From Physcomitrium patens (Eukaryota; Streptophyta; Bryopsida; Funariales; Funariaceae), in the NCBI RefSeq assembly GCF_000002425.4, contig NC_037257.1, positions 18,391,001 to 18,455,000 of the forward strand: a DNA stretch of 64,000 nucleotides, in the 5' to 3' direction. Positions 33,667 through 48,200 of the stretch are shown here, piece after piece. The number at the start of each line of letters is the position of its first letter. The stretch's first letter is position 1. The translations under genes were made by a program, and so were the position numbers. The notes beneath the pieces were generated by a model, which saw only the letters and a list, made by a program, of their open reading frames with translations, was not told the origin of the DNA and made no database searches.

Positions 33667-34812
33667 ATTTTTTCCGTTTTAATATTATTTTTCTTGCACA
33701 GGAAAATTTTAACTTCAAATAAATAGTATCTACAAAGAATTTTTAATCTATTTTGTGCAACAGATAAAATTTCCATCTTAATTTTTTGTTACTATGTTCA
33801 AAACCAGGCAATATAATACCCTATCACATTGATTTATTTCTTTTTCTTTCTTTAATTCATTACTTTTAATGTTGTGTTGTTATTAGCATCTTGACATATC
33901 TTTGTTTGTTTGGTAAAGTAACCTTCAATATTTTACCATTGCATCAAGGTAGCACATCCAATAAAGGATTATAACTTTATTTTAAATCAGACATGTAAAA
34001 AAATCACTGAGACAGTTGATTATTACAGTTAAAAAAAATTAAAAAATATAGGGATATATTAGCCACATATTAAATTATTATTATTATTATCAGTTTTGTG
34101 ATCATTATTATTTTCATATTGATTGCAATAGAAAAAAATTACAAAGATTATATCAAAAAAATTGAAAAAAGCTAATATTGTAAGTAAAAAAAAGAAATAT
34201 GTTTTTATTTTATTTTTGCTAAGAAACATTAATTTATCTGATTTATTAATCAAGGCAGAATACATAAAACCCAAAAAATCTTGATATAGTTATTAGTTTC
34301 ATCTACAATCAATCTAGCTGATAAACTTTAATAATAAGATTTTATACTTTATAAAGTTAATAGCAAGGTTTTTTAAAATAAAAATAGTACTATTTCAAAC
34401 ACAAGTATTGAATTAAATTAAAATTTGTAGAAATATCCTAGTTAATTCAAAATAATCTCTATATTAAATCTACTTTTTGATTTGGATATATATTTTTTAT
34501 TTCTTTAAATTAGCTTGTATTGAGAATAATTCAAGAAATTTGGATAAAAAATATTTCTCAAAAATACTTAAAATAACATAATCAAACTCAAAATAAAAAT
34601 ATTAAAATTTTAATTCTATTAATTCTTTTTATCGTATACTTTAATATATGTCTAAAATTTTCTAACTAAGAATAAGATAGATTTTAGCTCTTTATTTAGC
34701 TATGTTATTATTTTTAGTTACAATTAAAAGGCCCTTGCAAAAAAATTAAAAATTTATTACTGTTTTTACTTGCACAGCATTACACACCTAAATAAAAATT
34801 TAATACTATGCT

Positions 34813-34844
<32 letters not shown>

Positions 34845-35400
34845 ACTAAAAGCATAAAATGTACTTAGGACATACAATGTGTTCAGTGCATCTTTTAAAT
34901 TTCTAAAATCTATAGTTTAAGTAATACAAAGATTTTTTAAAATTTAAGGAATAGATCTATTGACATAAATTTATTATATATACCAGAATGAATTATTTTA
35001 GAATGTTAAAAAGTGATATGTTAAATTAATCTTTTTCTTTCTTTGCAAAATTGTTTTACAATCACTAGTGTTCACCAACTTTAGTGACTCCTAACTAATT
35101 ATCAACACCTTTAAATAAAACGCTATTTTAATGTAATTTTTGTTAATATAATCAAAAAGCTTGTATTTGCTTAAAATTTCTAAAATTTGTATGATGCAGA
35201 AAACCTCAAATGTCAACCTGAAATCTTATTGGCTTGTATTTTTTAAAAGGAGTTGCAAAACAATAAAGAGCACTTTTACTCTACTTTATTTATTTATTTA
35301 TTTATATATTTTTATCCAATCTCTTTGCAAATGAAATTGATTTTAAACTAATAAATAATTAAACTATATTGAAGTGGTACTAATAAGCCAGTTATAAACA
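33374..35400. other. AT-rich intergenic region
   Basis: No gene seen. (AT)n runs at 33631-33662 and 34814-34839. Confidence 0.55.
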
Positions 35401-38100
35401 ACAACAAATGGCAAGTGAATGCATTTGTCAAGCAGATCAACCAAGTGAATTCCATGTCTTCCTAGAGGTTTCTAGCCTCTGCAATCATGTGGCTGTTTGA
35501 AACAATCTACGTTTCAATATTGGTAAAACAAAATGAGAACTAAAAGCTAAATTCACCGAAGATGCAGTAAGATTATACAGCAACAACTCTGAGATATTGT
35601 CTCTCACATGATGATAATTGTGTAGCGGTGATCAGACCAAAGGCGATACAATAAGCAAAGTAAATGCAACATGAGCTGCATCGTCTCCACTGCAACAAGC
35701 TTTGCTCGCAAGTCATCACTGGCTGTGCATTCTCATCCCCATGTCCCTGGTCCCCCTAGAACTTGCAACACTGAACATCGATTCTGCTGAGCCGCCGAAG
35801 TGCGTTTTTGATAGAATAAATGAACTCACATTTAGTGCTTGCGACAGTCTTCGTGATGATCGATTGGGAGAAGCTGGTGATTCAGAGCTGATGTTGCACA
35901 GATGGAGAGCTAGATTAGGAATTAAAACAAAAATCATGGGAAATGAAAACACAGTCAAACTTCTGGGGAATGGATTCTTCGTGCGAGTGCACTGAGAGGG
36001 AAGGTGGCTGACGATGCAACCTCACGTGTATCGTATTAATCTGCGCCGCAGAGGTTCACACCACTTCAACAAGAGGAGCCATGTTCTGCAGAGGCCCGCG
36101 GCCATGAAGACTGTTTTCTTGAGACATGCTGCCCAGTTTCCAACTCCTGATTTTCGTTCCTGGAACTGGGCTGGTGGGAAAAGCCAATGGGCCTCAATCT
36201 ACATTTTCCATTTGGTGTGAGGAAGAAAAGGATGGTCGCACGAAGACGACAGTGACAAGGAAGACCATGTTGCAGGAAATCGTCGCGGGCTACATTTCGG
36301 TCGAAACCAGAAGCAATCCGAAACCGCGTGTGTGAGAGAATCGTTCACGTGAATCTGGGCTCAAATCTGCCAAGCCAGGACCATTTCCGTTGTTCCCTGC
36401 CAGGAGCCGTTGGGTATGCTCCCACCTCAAGAAGATAAAGCCTGATATGCACCAGAAGCAGAGGGAATTGTTCGGATTCGGGCACAATTCCGCTGAGACA
36501 TGTGCATGTCCGAGTTCCAACGATTCTCTCACATCATGCGCACCCGACGTGGCCCAATTCGAAGCTTGAATTGCCGCTACTGAGTCAAGCAAACATCAGC
36601 TCGAGGTTCACGGCATGAACCCACCTCCTAGACGATGCATGTGCAGCAGTGTCTAGCCGCCCCATCCCCTTTACCTTGATCGTACCCATGGAAATCGTCC
36701 TGTCGCCACTCCTTCGTTCAGTCCACTAGGCTAACGGTGCACATCTGAACTAGGATGATGTTGTGCTGCACTTCTGCATCTGAGAATCCGCCCCAGAACT
36801 TGAGGATGATGACGATGCGCACGGAGTTCCATGGCGATCTGTAGAGGAAATGCCAGCAATTCGTCGTCCTCGCATACTCCTGGTGAAGAATTCTTGTTCG
36901 TAATTATCTAGCCCAACATGGTGGTCGTCCCTATCTGGTCCGATGTCATTCAATCTGCCTCGGTGCGTTGCGACTAGGCCACTGCTTCCTCCAAAGCTCC
37001 ACTCTCCCAAATGGATCATGGTCGTCAGAGGCTTTTGATATTTTTGGGTGAGTTGGTGGGTCTCTTTCTATGGGATTCAGCGAATCAGGAATATTTGCTG
37101 TTTGCAGATTGCCGTGGACGATGGGGAGGCCCCCGGTGGTTGCGACAATGACTTAATCTTTCAAATTCACTACATCTGCGTTTGCGCTCGCGGCGACAAT
37201 GACTCACATATTCGTTGACATGTGGTTGTGAGCACTCTATCTGAGAATTTTGGCAATTGGGGAGAAGATGATTTATGGAGTTGCAACTTCGTCTTCAACA
37301 GATGAAGATCTGTCAATCTGCATTCGTAGTTACGCAAAAACCCTTCAACGTTGTTCCAGTTCTGTGATCGTCGTGGTGACTATTGATCACTCTGTTCTAG
37401 TCAATACTGAAGCTCCGAACCCAGCTCACAAGATACGAACCAAACATTATTCAGAAGATGGATTCACGTTTCCACACTACATGTTCATGTCGACGCTTTT
37501 CCACGTCACAACAAGGACCCACTGCACTATCCACCTGGAACATGAGGGGTTGACTCATGAGTCGATGTTTCGTAGAGCAGAGAAGTATCAGATACTGCAG
37601 TGATGTACCCCTCTCGGAATGTGAGCATGAGACCTGAATCACCTGCTAAAACGGATTCAGTGTGTGACTGAACCGCGGCCGAAGTCCATGCAAGCACATC
37701 TTCTCCGTGTTGCGGTGAAGTTTCGAACGATGCATCGTTCCCATTATGGAAGTTCAATTCGACGTCGTTTCATAAATCACAACACTGAAGGCTAAGAAAC
37801 TAACTCTTAGCATCAGTTGCACATCAGTGTGTAACAAGCAAGAAGCACATCACGAGAAGCTCTAAACTGCCGCTAAACCCCCGTTTGTGCGAGCAGAAGA
37901 GCATCGATCTTCCTACGAAGTTGGAAGCTACCAGAGACACGAGGGGGAAGCAGATCTCAGCCGGCTTAAGTGGTGGCAACAACTCGTTGAAGATCACCGT
38001 TCCAAAGCTTCGGATGAAGCTTACAGCGATCTGAAAGCTTGCCAGAAGTGATGCTGGAACACCACTTCAAAACACATCACTGCAAAATTGACTCATGCTT
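35401..38100. other. Island with gene-like composition, no gene assigned
   Basis: GC content rises and several open stretches of 70-117 codons appear: 35702-35995 plus, 36592-36290 minus, 37019-36750 minus, 37250-37603 plus and 37757-37527 minus. The minus-strand ones read most like protein (for example SVLAGDSGLMLTFREGYI at about 37640-37590) and could be exons of one decayed minus-strand gene. I recognise no family and could not chain them with good splice sites. Confidence 0.4.
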
Positions 38101-39662
38101 AATGTTTCATACACCAGAAAAGATCCATCAGATTTTTGAGTATTCGTATAGATCTCGGCATGCTTCGATGTAAAATATTCGACAGGCAGTTTGCCACAAA
38201 CCTCGGAATTATGGAACCACAATATTTGGTGGTAAGTTCTTTTTGCTTAGTTTGCATTTGGCTTCTACTATGTTGTGAGGAGATGAATCTATTGAAGTAG
38301 GATTGGAAATTGGTTTCAAGTTGATTAATTTGGTTCGTATTTTGTTTGATCACTTCCAAACATGTTGGTAAAATATTTCAATCAGTTTGTATATAGTTTG
38401 AAACTAGATTGGAACCAGTTTGGTACAGGTTTAAAAACCAAATTTGAATTGCTTTTAGAATCAGATCAATGTACATATTTTCATCACCGTATGGGCTTGG
38501 TGAGCAGAGAAAGTGTTAGCGTTCAATGAAAATAGTGCATTTGGATAGATCACACTGAAAATATAAAAGTACAATTAAGGAGAGAAGATCTGATGCTAGA
38601 GCTTGACCTCTTGAGTCAAAGTTTAGGAATGAACACTACCAAAGAATAAATAGTAGTATATAATGAAGACAAGAATTGGGTACATTCTTCAATAGCAATT
38701 ACAAATCATGCTAATTGATTCAAAGAGTAAAATAACAATACTGATAGAAATGGCATATTGAAGCCACTTGCAAGATTTCTTATAATAGTTACACGTGATA
38801 CTTTAACATAAAATTTGTCCCTACACTAGTTCAAATTTAATGTAGTTGAGGCATGTTTTATTTGAAATTTGATATATTGATTATTATATTAACAATATTA
38901 ATATGACATTTGTAAGCATATTAACATGGTCTTTTGTATACTTATTTTAATCATCCATTCTTTTTGGAATTAGTACTAAACAATCCACATAGAATTCATT
39001 TGCTAAAACATAGTCTTAATTTTGAAGAATATTAAGAGAGAGTGAAATATGCTTTTAAAATATGATTAAGTTCTATTATTTTATGGAAAAATATTTATCA
39101 AAAGCTAACAATAATGTTGGCTGATTGATTAAAATAAAACTTAGCAAATTTTTAAACTTTTAGTACAATAAATGTCTTTTTAGCAATAATAAATTAAAAA
39201 ATACCATATATAAATATCAATATATATTTTAAATTTATTTTAATTTAAAAATAATTAATATGAAATTACATAAAAACCTTAAACGCTTATTATTAGTATT
39301 TACAAGTTAAGATCATTAGCAAATAAATATGATGATAGTTATTTTATTGACACATATCTATAAAAGATGCCCAATAAGTTATAATTTTAAATAAATTTAA
39401 ATAATAAAATCACTTTAATATCTAGTTATATATAAAAATATATTTTTAAAATTAGTATATAAATAAAAAAATAAAAAAATAAAATATTAAATAAATATTA
39501 AAAGAATTTTAATATTGAATAATAATAAAAGTTGTTTTAGTTTAAAATAAACTAAAAATAAATTATAAATAAAAATATGCTTAAATCATATTCTTAATAA
39601 AAAAGATTAATAAAAAATAATAATGAACTTAATGATCTTACTCATTAAAATACACACTTATA
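38101..39662. other. AT-rich intergenic region
   Basis: Very AT-rich, with short TTTGG/AACC-type repeats near 38310-38450. No gene seen. Confidence 0.5.
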
Positions 39663-39991
39663 AGACATTGATGTAGTTGTAATATATAAAAAAATTGCAA
39701 GCCATCAATTAAATCGTTTGATACATTGTTTTTTTGGCTTTAAATTAAAAGTATTATAATAATTATTTTAACTTAATTATATTAAAGAATTTCAAATTTA
39801 TTATTCTATTATATTAAATAATGATTCATTTAATGTGCTAATATTAGATTAATTTTAATTTAAAGAATTTTTTTATGAAAAATTACTTGAAAAGTTTTTT
39901 TTATTCTTATTTTTAATTTATTTTTTTAATACAAGTTTGCAACAATGACTAATTGATTTGATAAATAGTCTAAAATATCTTTATTAAATTA

Positions 39992-40029
<38 letters not shown>

Positions 40030-40149
40030 ATTTAATACAAGTTTTCATAAGAATAATTTAAGATGTTGACTAAAAAAAAATAATAATTTGGATTTGGAGA
40101 CAAAAAAAATAATTTTTTTAATACTTGGTCAACTTATATTTAATAGTTC
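39663..40149. repeat. Duplicated segment B, right copy (inverted to 7925-8410)
   Basis: Reverse complement of 7925-8410. Homology ends at 40149 exactly where the family C LTR starts in the left copy (7924), so this is the uninterrupted version of that insertion site (AGTTC at 40145-40149). Upstream of 39663 the sequence continues without similarity to the left copy. Confidence 0.9.
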
Positions 40150-42600
40150 TTAAATTTTTTTTTGCTTGTATCAACTAAAAATTATCTATTATAGTTACTA
40201 TTTATTGGCATGTACCTTGGTGAGATTTAAAAAAAAAAAAAGAAAAGAAAAGAAAATCTTAAATTTAAAATATGTTAAAATAAACATCAATATTGTAGTG
40301 TTTTTGAATGGCAAAAGAAAACTATAAAAATCTTCTTTTATTAATAAGATCTTTCATGTAGCTTTTTAGTATAGATCATCATTATAAAGAATAATATCAA
40401 ATAAAGTATAACTTTTGTAGCAATATCCAATTTAATATGCCAAATTCCACCTTGATCTGATTGGTAGATCTCTACATATCATAGAAATCCTATCCAACCC
40501 CAAACTGCCAACTTCCAATATGTTCTTGTATCAAAACCTAGATATCTTCCAATTGCACTATTAGCTTATCACAAAATTTTACATACACTTAGAACATCTA
40601 TTGAACCAAGTACTCTCAAAATCTGAACTGTAGATGAGACACCAATTTAATGAACTAGGTGAGAGTACTAGCCCTAATTTCATTGAATAAATCCCAAGTT
40701 GCAAATGTAAACCCTGAATTCCAACAAAAATTACAAAGTCCAAACAAATCCTACCAAAACCAGCCTTACAACTCCAGAAAAGCTCCAACCTAGCTCTCGA
40801 TTCTTAATCTCCAAACTTTGAATGCCTCCCAATTTTACCTGAGTTAGTCATTTTTATGGCTAGAGATCTCATTTCGATTTTGTCTTACAAATTGTTGACC
40901 CCCGCATATCAATCTAACATATCTTAAGATTCTTTTTAGCCCAATCTTGCCCTAAACTTAATCCTAGTATCAATCATACTAAATATTTACATCTTCTAAT
41001 CTAAGTTTATCAATTTAAAGTTTTTTTAAGATGGTAAAAATATTTATACACCTAAGACATTAAAAATACTAACCAACCATCAACCTACTAACTACTAAGA
41101 CAAGAAAATAACCTAAGAGCCTTATATAAAAGCCATATTTAGATACCTCAAATTATTATCAAATCAACATAATAAGATATTAAATAAAAATTTAATTTTA
41201 ATTATAGTTTCAATATGTAGTGGTATTACATCACAAAAACATCATCTAATCTAACCATGTGAAAATGATTGCTAAGGTGCTCAACATAGTGGTAGCTTGT
41301 ATCTGAATCTATGATTTAATCTACTCTACCTGCTTTGGCTACAAACACAACCAAAGCTGAGTCAAGAGCTTTATTTTTTAAGGTGAGTATTATTGTATAA
41401 CATGAATTTCAGCTTGAAAATATATCAAGTACCTAACTTTGGAAAGTGAATAAAAAAAATACAACAATAAGATCTTAATAAGTCTAATAGAAGCTTCAAT
41501 AAGTTCTAATTAAATCTTAGTAAACCTAATCAAACTTTAACTAATCCAAATGAAGTTTAAAATAAATTACAAAAGAAACATTAAGAAGCCATAATTTTTT
41601 TATCTATTTTTATTTTTTTAAGTAAATAAAAAATTTAAATAAAATAATAAAATAAAATATTTAAAGAAATAAAAAAGAACCTTAAAAAAATCCTAAGTAA
41701 ATTTTAGATAAATTCTAATCAAACTTACATTTTGCTTCAAAAAAATCCCTAATAAATCTTAATCAAATCCTAATTAATCCTAATCAATTCCTAATAAAAT
41801 CCTAAATAAATCTTTAAAAACTTTCTAATGAAATCTTAACCAAATTTTAATTAAATCCTAACCAAAATCTTAATCAAAATCTTATTTAAATCCTAATAAG
41901 TCCTAATTAAATCTTAAACAAATCCTAAATAAATCCAAGAAAATACTAAATAAATCCTAATTAATTCAAATAGTCATTTTAAAATCTCAATAACTATTAT
42001 TCGAACCGTTGATTTCAACTAAAATTTCTCTCACATTTCAATCCACAAGAAAATAACAAGCACATATAGTTTGAAGAAAATCGAATTCACCAATTCAAAG
42101 AAAAAGCTCCTAAAACTCTTGGATGTCGATTGTTCTTCTTTTCTTACTAGAATATTATTCTTTTAGTAGCAATTTCTCTTTGTTGAACTATTAAATTGCT
42201 CTATAAACTGATTGATGTGTAAATAATTAAGTCAAAATTTCAATCATCAAATTTTTCTTCAATCAAATTAGTGGATATTATAGGATTGCAAAAATTCTCA
42301 TTGTTTCTAAATTTCAATTATTTAAGACTCTAATTCAATAAAACTCTCATATCTTTTGATGTAATTGATTGATTGATATTAAATTCATAAAATATATTTA
42401 AAAAAAATATAGTGACAAATTCACAAAATTTCATCCATACATTTGCTACAATATTCATACAATCCTTGAATTTATAATCTTCTTTTTGGTCCTCAAATTC
42501 CAAATCCATTGAATACATCTTTCACTTGGAAAAGCCTTCAAAATTTCAATGTGCCTTCAAATCACTTCAAACTAATGCCCAAAATTTTTTATTCAAGTCT
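40150..42600. other. AT-rich region with degenerate tandem repeats
   Basis: No gene seen. From about 41480 to 41980 a degenerate repeat of 10-13 bp with core AATCCTAAT or AATCTTAAT recurs dozens of times, mixed with AAATAAATC spacers. The 69-codon minus-strand frame at 40788-40579 has no support. Confidence 0.5.
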
Positions 42601-43594
42601 TCTTCCTAATGGTTTTCTATGAGCAATAAAAGAACCTTAGAATTACTACAGGTGGATGGTGTTGTGCCTCAGGGTCTGATTTCAACCTTGGTTCACATCA
42701 AATCTTATTTGAGTATCAATTCTTGGTACTTTGAGGCAAGTTTTGCTTAAAATATATTCTTAGTTTCTTCTTAAAGATGTCTATATGATTCATTTTTTTA
42801 ATCTATTTTTTTCATTTTTATTTTATTTGTGGCCTTACAAAGTAAGTAGAAGTAGTTTTATTTTTATAAAAAGGCAACATTAACACTAAAAGTTTTTATT
42901 ACATTCCTATCACTACTCCATGTTTTGCTACTATATCTTTCTACTAGGCTCTTGAATAATAAAACCCATATTTTTATCTTCCACCATATAATTGTGTTAC
43001 TACACAGTAATATAGTTGAGTGTTGAATTTCTAAAATATTTTTGAAAAATGAGCTTCAAGAATGCTACTTAATCTTATTGATATGTGATCAAGTGCCATT
43101 GCAAAGTATATAGGTTTTAGTACATTACAATTGCATGTGGTATGTTCTTTCTCCAAACAAAAATGATTGATGATTTTGCTCATAGTAAAGAGTGTGCAAA
43201 GTGAATAGCCTTAATATCCATTTAAGTTGTTGTAACTTTTTCTTGTAAATCTACTTCTTCCTTGGTTGTTTTTTAAGATATTCTAAAGTACACCACACAT
43301 GCTTTTTTGTCATCTTTTTTTTAATCAACTATTTCTTTTAGAGTCATTCTTTCTACAAGTAATAGACCATTGAGTTCATCTAGTTACAAAACATGTCTTT
43401 TATTTTGAACAATTGTCCCAAACATATTAAATTTTTTAGGCAAGTTAATAAGAATATTTTATTTATTGAGCCTTCTTAATAATTTAATCTATGAGAATAG
43501 GATTTGTTGATTCTACTACATCAACAATGTCGTCTTTAAGCAAGCCATTTGTCATGACATCTAGTCAGTTTGCTTAGTTTGAAATATCACTTAC
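42600..43594 (-). mobile_element. Copia-like relic G, gag part (continues beyond A2)
   Basis: Minus-strand translation shows SDISN, LDVMTNGLLKDDIVDVV and then LPKKFNMFGTIVQNKRHVL followed by LDELNGLLLVERM. This is the pattern of a Copia-type gag: an LP-x-x-F/Y stretch followed by a hydrophobic LLL-x-E helix. Stops and frameshifts are frequent. Copy A2 splits it, and the leader and LTR resume at 49979. The distal boundary near 42600 is uncertain. Confidence 0.5.
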
Positions 43595-44154
43595 TGTCAC
43601 GGACATAATCATGTAAGCTAGTAATTACATATACAAATAGGTAGAAGTAAGTAAAAGTAGCTAAAAGTAAGTTAATTCTATAGTATTTAATATGTAAGCT
43701 TTTTAGAAGCTTCATAGATGCTGCTTTGACTTCATAGGTGTCTTTAATTGATTTTTTGGATTAGAAACGTGGTCAACAAGTTGGCCATGTGCCACACATG
43801 TTGTTAGCTTGAAGATCAAGCTAAGTATGTGGCCCACACATAGAAAAACTTGCCTTGTAAGTAAAGGCATGTGTCCTATAAAGTCAACACATATTGGAGG
43901 TGCTATAGAATGGTGCCACCTAGCCCTAGTTAGATAGTATATATTGAGAGAAGAGTGAAGGCTTCTTCACTCTTGTCAATTCCTTTCTTGCTTCTAGTTT
44001 GATTTCAAGGGTCTTTAGTTTTCTTGTCTTTTGGTAATAGCCATTCCAGTTTCTCTTTCAATATATATACTTTTTCATATATATTTTGTTACTTCTCTTT
44101 GACTGAAGGCTCACTTGTCTGAATTGTTTTTTCATCGAGTGCTTGTCCTTGAAA
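43595..44154 (+). repeat. 5' LTR of A2
   Basis: 560 bp, TGTCACGG at the start and GAAA at the end where GACA is expected. TATA motif at 43938-43945. Inverted repeat at 43948-43977 with one mismatch. Confidence 0.93.
43969..43979 (+). promoter_or_regulatory. Predicted transcript 5' end, self-primer sequence (A2)
   Basis: ACTCTTGTCAA lies 31 nt downstream of the start of the TATA motif (43938). It is the exact reverse complement of TTGACAAGAGT at 44157-44167, just inside the LTR. Confidence 0.6.
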
Positions 44155-44156
44155 GA

Positions 44157-44167
44157 TTGACAAGAGT
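44157..44167 (+). other. Proposed self-priming primer-binding site (A2)
   Basis: TTGACAAGAGT starts 2 nt after the LTR end. It does not begin with TGG, so it does not match a tRNA 3' end, but it pairs fully with the LTR sequence at 43969-43979. A TATCAGAGC sequence, resembling part of the initiator-tRNA primer site, lies about 20 nt further on. Confidence 0.6.
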
Positions 44168-44366
44168 ACACCTACAATATCAGAGCTTTGTCTAATCTTG
44201 ATTAAAAGTAGATTACCCTTTTTTTTTGATAAGATATAAGCATATTAGAAGTTGCGGATTACCCTTTTCTAAACTGATATTGTCATTAGTATTTTCTTTG
44301 TTCTCAAGTCCTCTCTTCTTTTTGTCTTGAGCGATATAAGACATCTTCTCTCTTTAAAGTGTTATC

Positions 44367-45292
44367 ATGGCAGAACTTCTTGAAATGAAGAGTACAATGG
44401 CACAAATGCAAGAGCAATTGAGGGAGTTAATGCTTGCGATGCATCAACTCAATTTACCACTACAAGGAGCAACAAGATTGGCAGGAAGTGAAGATATAGA
44501 GCTGCTTCAATATCTATACCAAACCATGTCTTTTCTCCTATGGTGGAACGCCCTTCAAATGTTAGAGAATCAAGAATTACCCTACTCAAGAAGTTTGATG
44601 GCACCAGATCCAAGTTTCGAGGATTTATCAATCAAGTGCAACTTGTGATTGAACTTCAACCCCAAAGCTATCCAACTCTAGGATCACAAGTTAGATTCAT
44701 TGGTATGCTTCTTTCAAGTTCAGCACTATCGTGGTTTTTATCTTTTCTTGAACAACGAGATCCAAAATTGGATAATCTAGAGGCTTTTCTGGCAGAGTTT
44801 TGATCCATGTATGGAGAACATGATGCAAATCGTGTTGCAACCAATAAGATCCATATTTTACAACAAGGTAATCGATCAGTAACGTTATATGCTTCACAAC
44901 TTCGACAACTTTTAACTGATATCAAGTGGGATGATGCTGCACTTATTAGCCAATTTCTCTATGGATTACAATATGAGGTAAAAAAATTAATGCTCAACTT
45001 ACCTGATCCTTAAACATTGAGTCAAGCAATTGACTTTGCTGTAAAGTGCGACAATCACCTTTTTGAATTCCAATCTGAGAACCGTACAAGCGGACCTCAG
45101 CGTTACTATAATTCAATGGCAAGACCAACACCTCTTCAACACATACATTCGGAAGTAGAGGATATGCAAATTGATGCAGTATGTTTCAAACCTCTTATTG
45201 AGCTAGAAAAGACTCGTCATCGTCAAGAAGGATTATATTTATATTGTGGAGAACCAAAGCACACTACTCAATATTGTCCAAAGAAATGACGC
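44367..45292 (+). pseudogene. Gag (A2)
   Basis: ATG at 44367 begins MAELLEMKST, with a predicted coiled-coil N-terminus. A 10-nt deletion near 44510 relative to A3 shifts the frame. The capsid region then continues (KFDGTRSKFRGFINQVQL, SALSWFLSFLEQ). TGA at 44801-44803 (CGA in A3) and TAA at 45011-45013 (CAA in A3) interrupt it. A zinc knuckle CX2CX4HX4C (YCGEPKHTTQYC) lies at 45240-45285. The protein would form the virus-like particle. Confidence 0.88.
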
Positions 45293-48200
45293 AATCACAA
45301 AATGAGGAGTATGGCTGTGAAAGAAGACAATATGTTGGAAAACGAGTTTGTCCAGCTATAATAGGGATCGTGCGGCTGCAACCTTACACAACATCTAGTA
45401 AAGGTCCTATTCTCTCCTCAGAGCCCTCTCCTTGTTTTACATTAAATAATATTTTAGGACCTAAACATTACAAAGTCTCTGTCAGGTTAGATTCAGGAGC
45501 CTCAGCGTATTTTTTAGATGAAAAATTTACTAAAAGACATAACATATCTTTAGTAAAGAAAACTAAACCTGTTCATGTAGAAGTCATAGATGGTCGTCCA
45601 TTGTCATTCGAAGATATTACTCATAATATCCTTGCTATAGAAGTAATAATCAATGGTCATAATAGTTTTGTAGTATTTAATATCATTAGATCTCCCTCTA
45701 ATCCAGTCATTTTAGGTTTATCGTGGTTAAAAAAATACAACCCTCAAATAGATTGGATTTTCCGAACTCTTACTTTCTCTAAAAGTATAACTAACAGTGT
45801 AGTTAATCAAGTAGAGAGTCATAAGTCCAGTTCAATTAAACCCGTACTTATAGGTGCAAAAACTTTCTTGCATGCTGCTATGAAAGAATCACCATATATT
45901 ATTTATGCTACACCCGTTTCTACTGGTGAAAAGACTTCAAGTGGCATTCCAAGCCAATATCAAGAATTTCAAGATGTATTTGAAAAAAAAAATGCGGATA
46001 CACTCCCGAAACATCGTCCCTATGATTGCTCAATTGACCTTCAAGAAGGAGCACAACCGCCATTCGGACCAATCTACAGTTTATCACAAAATGAGTTGGC
46101 TGAATTCAAGGAGTATATTGAAGAAAATCTAGCCAAGAATTTCATACGCCACTCTAAATCTCTGGCAGGAGCTCCAATTCTATTTGTGAAGAAAAAAGAT
46201 GGATCATTGCAGATGTGTGTTGATTATCGAGGACTCAACAAGATTACCATGAAGAAGAGGTATCCACTACTTTTAATATCTGGACTTCTTGATCAGCTGA
46301 ATCAAGCTAAGATCTATAAAAAAAATAGATCTTTGCGGAGCATACAATCTAGTATGCATCAAAGAAAGAGATGAATGGAAGACTACGTTTTGAACTAGGT
46401 ATGGACATTTTGAATACAACATCATGCCTTTTGGACTTACAAATGCACCAGCAGCTTTTCAACATCTAATGAATGATATTTTTCGAGAGTTTTTGGACGA
46501 TTTTGTAGTCCGTTATCTACATGACATCTTGATCTATTCTAAGAATCCAAAAGAACATGAACTTCATGTTCGTCGTGTGTTATAAAAATTAAGAGATGCA
46601 GGACTCTATGCCAAGATAGAAAAGTGTGTATTCCACACTACTCAAGTCGATTTCTTAGGTTACATCATTTCAAATGATGGACTTATGATGGATCCTTAGA
46701 AAGTTCAAACTATTATAGATTGGAAGATCCAAAAAACGGTAAGAGATGTCCGATGTTTTTTGGGATTTGCCAACTACTATCGGATCTTCATCAAAGACTT
46801 CTCTTGAGTTGCAGTTCCACTTACACGTTTGACTTGTAAAGACAAACTCCAATGGAATCAAGAAGCAGAAGTTGCTTTTGAATCTTTGAAGACATCGTTT
46901 GTTTCTGCATCAATCTTGTGTAGTGTTGATTTTTCCAAAGCATTCTTTATGGAAATAGATGCATCAGACTTTGCTCTGAGTGCGGTTTTATCACAAATGG
47001 AAATAAATAAAAAATTTCATCCAGTAGCCTTTCATTCAAGAAAATTCTCAACAACAGAAATCAATTATGAGATCCACGACAAAGAACTTCTTGCAATTGT
47101 GGATTCTTTTCAAGAATGGCATCATTATCTAAAAGGCGCTTCCAGTCCAGTCACTATGTATACGGATCACAAGAACTTCAAATATTTTATGTCAGCATGC
47201 GTATTAAATCGTCGCCAAACTCGTTGAAGCATGTCTTTATTAAGATTCGAGTTCATCATCACTTATCGACCAAGAAAACAATAAGGTTTGTTCGATGCCT
47301 TGTCTAGACCTTCTTATCTTGTACCAAAAGAAAGAGATGCAGCTTTTGAGCAACAAAGAACGGTTCTCTTGAAGCCGGAGCAATTTCATCTTCGAGCAAT
47401 AAAATCAACATTGACTGTTGATTTAACTTTTCTTAAGCAAGTCCAATTAAGTATGTCTTTAGACCCTCTTGTTCATGATATCAAGAATAATTCTTCTAAA
47501 TCTCATGATCCCTCTAAATTTGAATTCAAGAACAACCTACTCTATTTTGAAGGATGCCTATATGTTATAGAAGGACAAGCACGTTTACGTATTCTTCAAG
47601 CTTGTCACGACTTCCCAGCAGCAAGACATTTTGGATATAATAAGACTTTAGAGCTGATATCTAGGGATTTTTGGTGGCCTCAAATGTGGAAGGCAGTCAA
47701 AGATTTTGTACAATCATGTGATGTTTGCTCAAAATCAAAAACTCCTCGTCATCGACCTTTTGGACTTCTTGAGCCATTATCCATTCTAGAACAACCATGG
47801 TCTTCTGTTTCTATGGATTTCATCACGTATCTTCTAATCTCATGTTCTTATGACTCTATATTCATGATAGTAGATTGTTTTATCAAGATGGCATATTTTG
47901 TACTATGTACAAAATCTATCACTGGTGAAGAAACAGCTAAGCTCTTTCTTGACAATATCTATTGCTATCATGGATTACCCAAGGATATTATATTAGATAG
48001 GGGAACTCAATTTGTATCAAGATTTTGGCGGACTCTTTTCAAGATTCTAAAAGTGGATATAAAACTATCTTCGGCATTCCATCCTCAAACTGATGGACAA
48101 ACGGAGCGTGTTAATCAAGTTTTGGAGCAATATTTAAGATGTACCATTAACTACCAACAAGATGATTGGACAACTCTTTTGCCATTGGCAGAGTTTGTTT

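Noticed and set aside
41480-41980. Interstitial telomere repeat
   Set aside because: The core AATCCTAAT lacks the CCCTAAA triplet of C and the 7-bp period.
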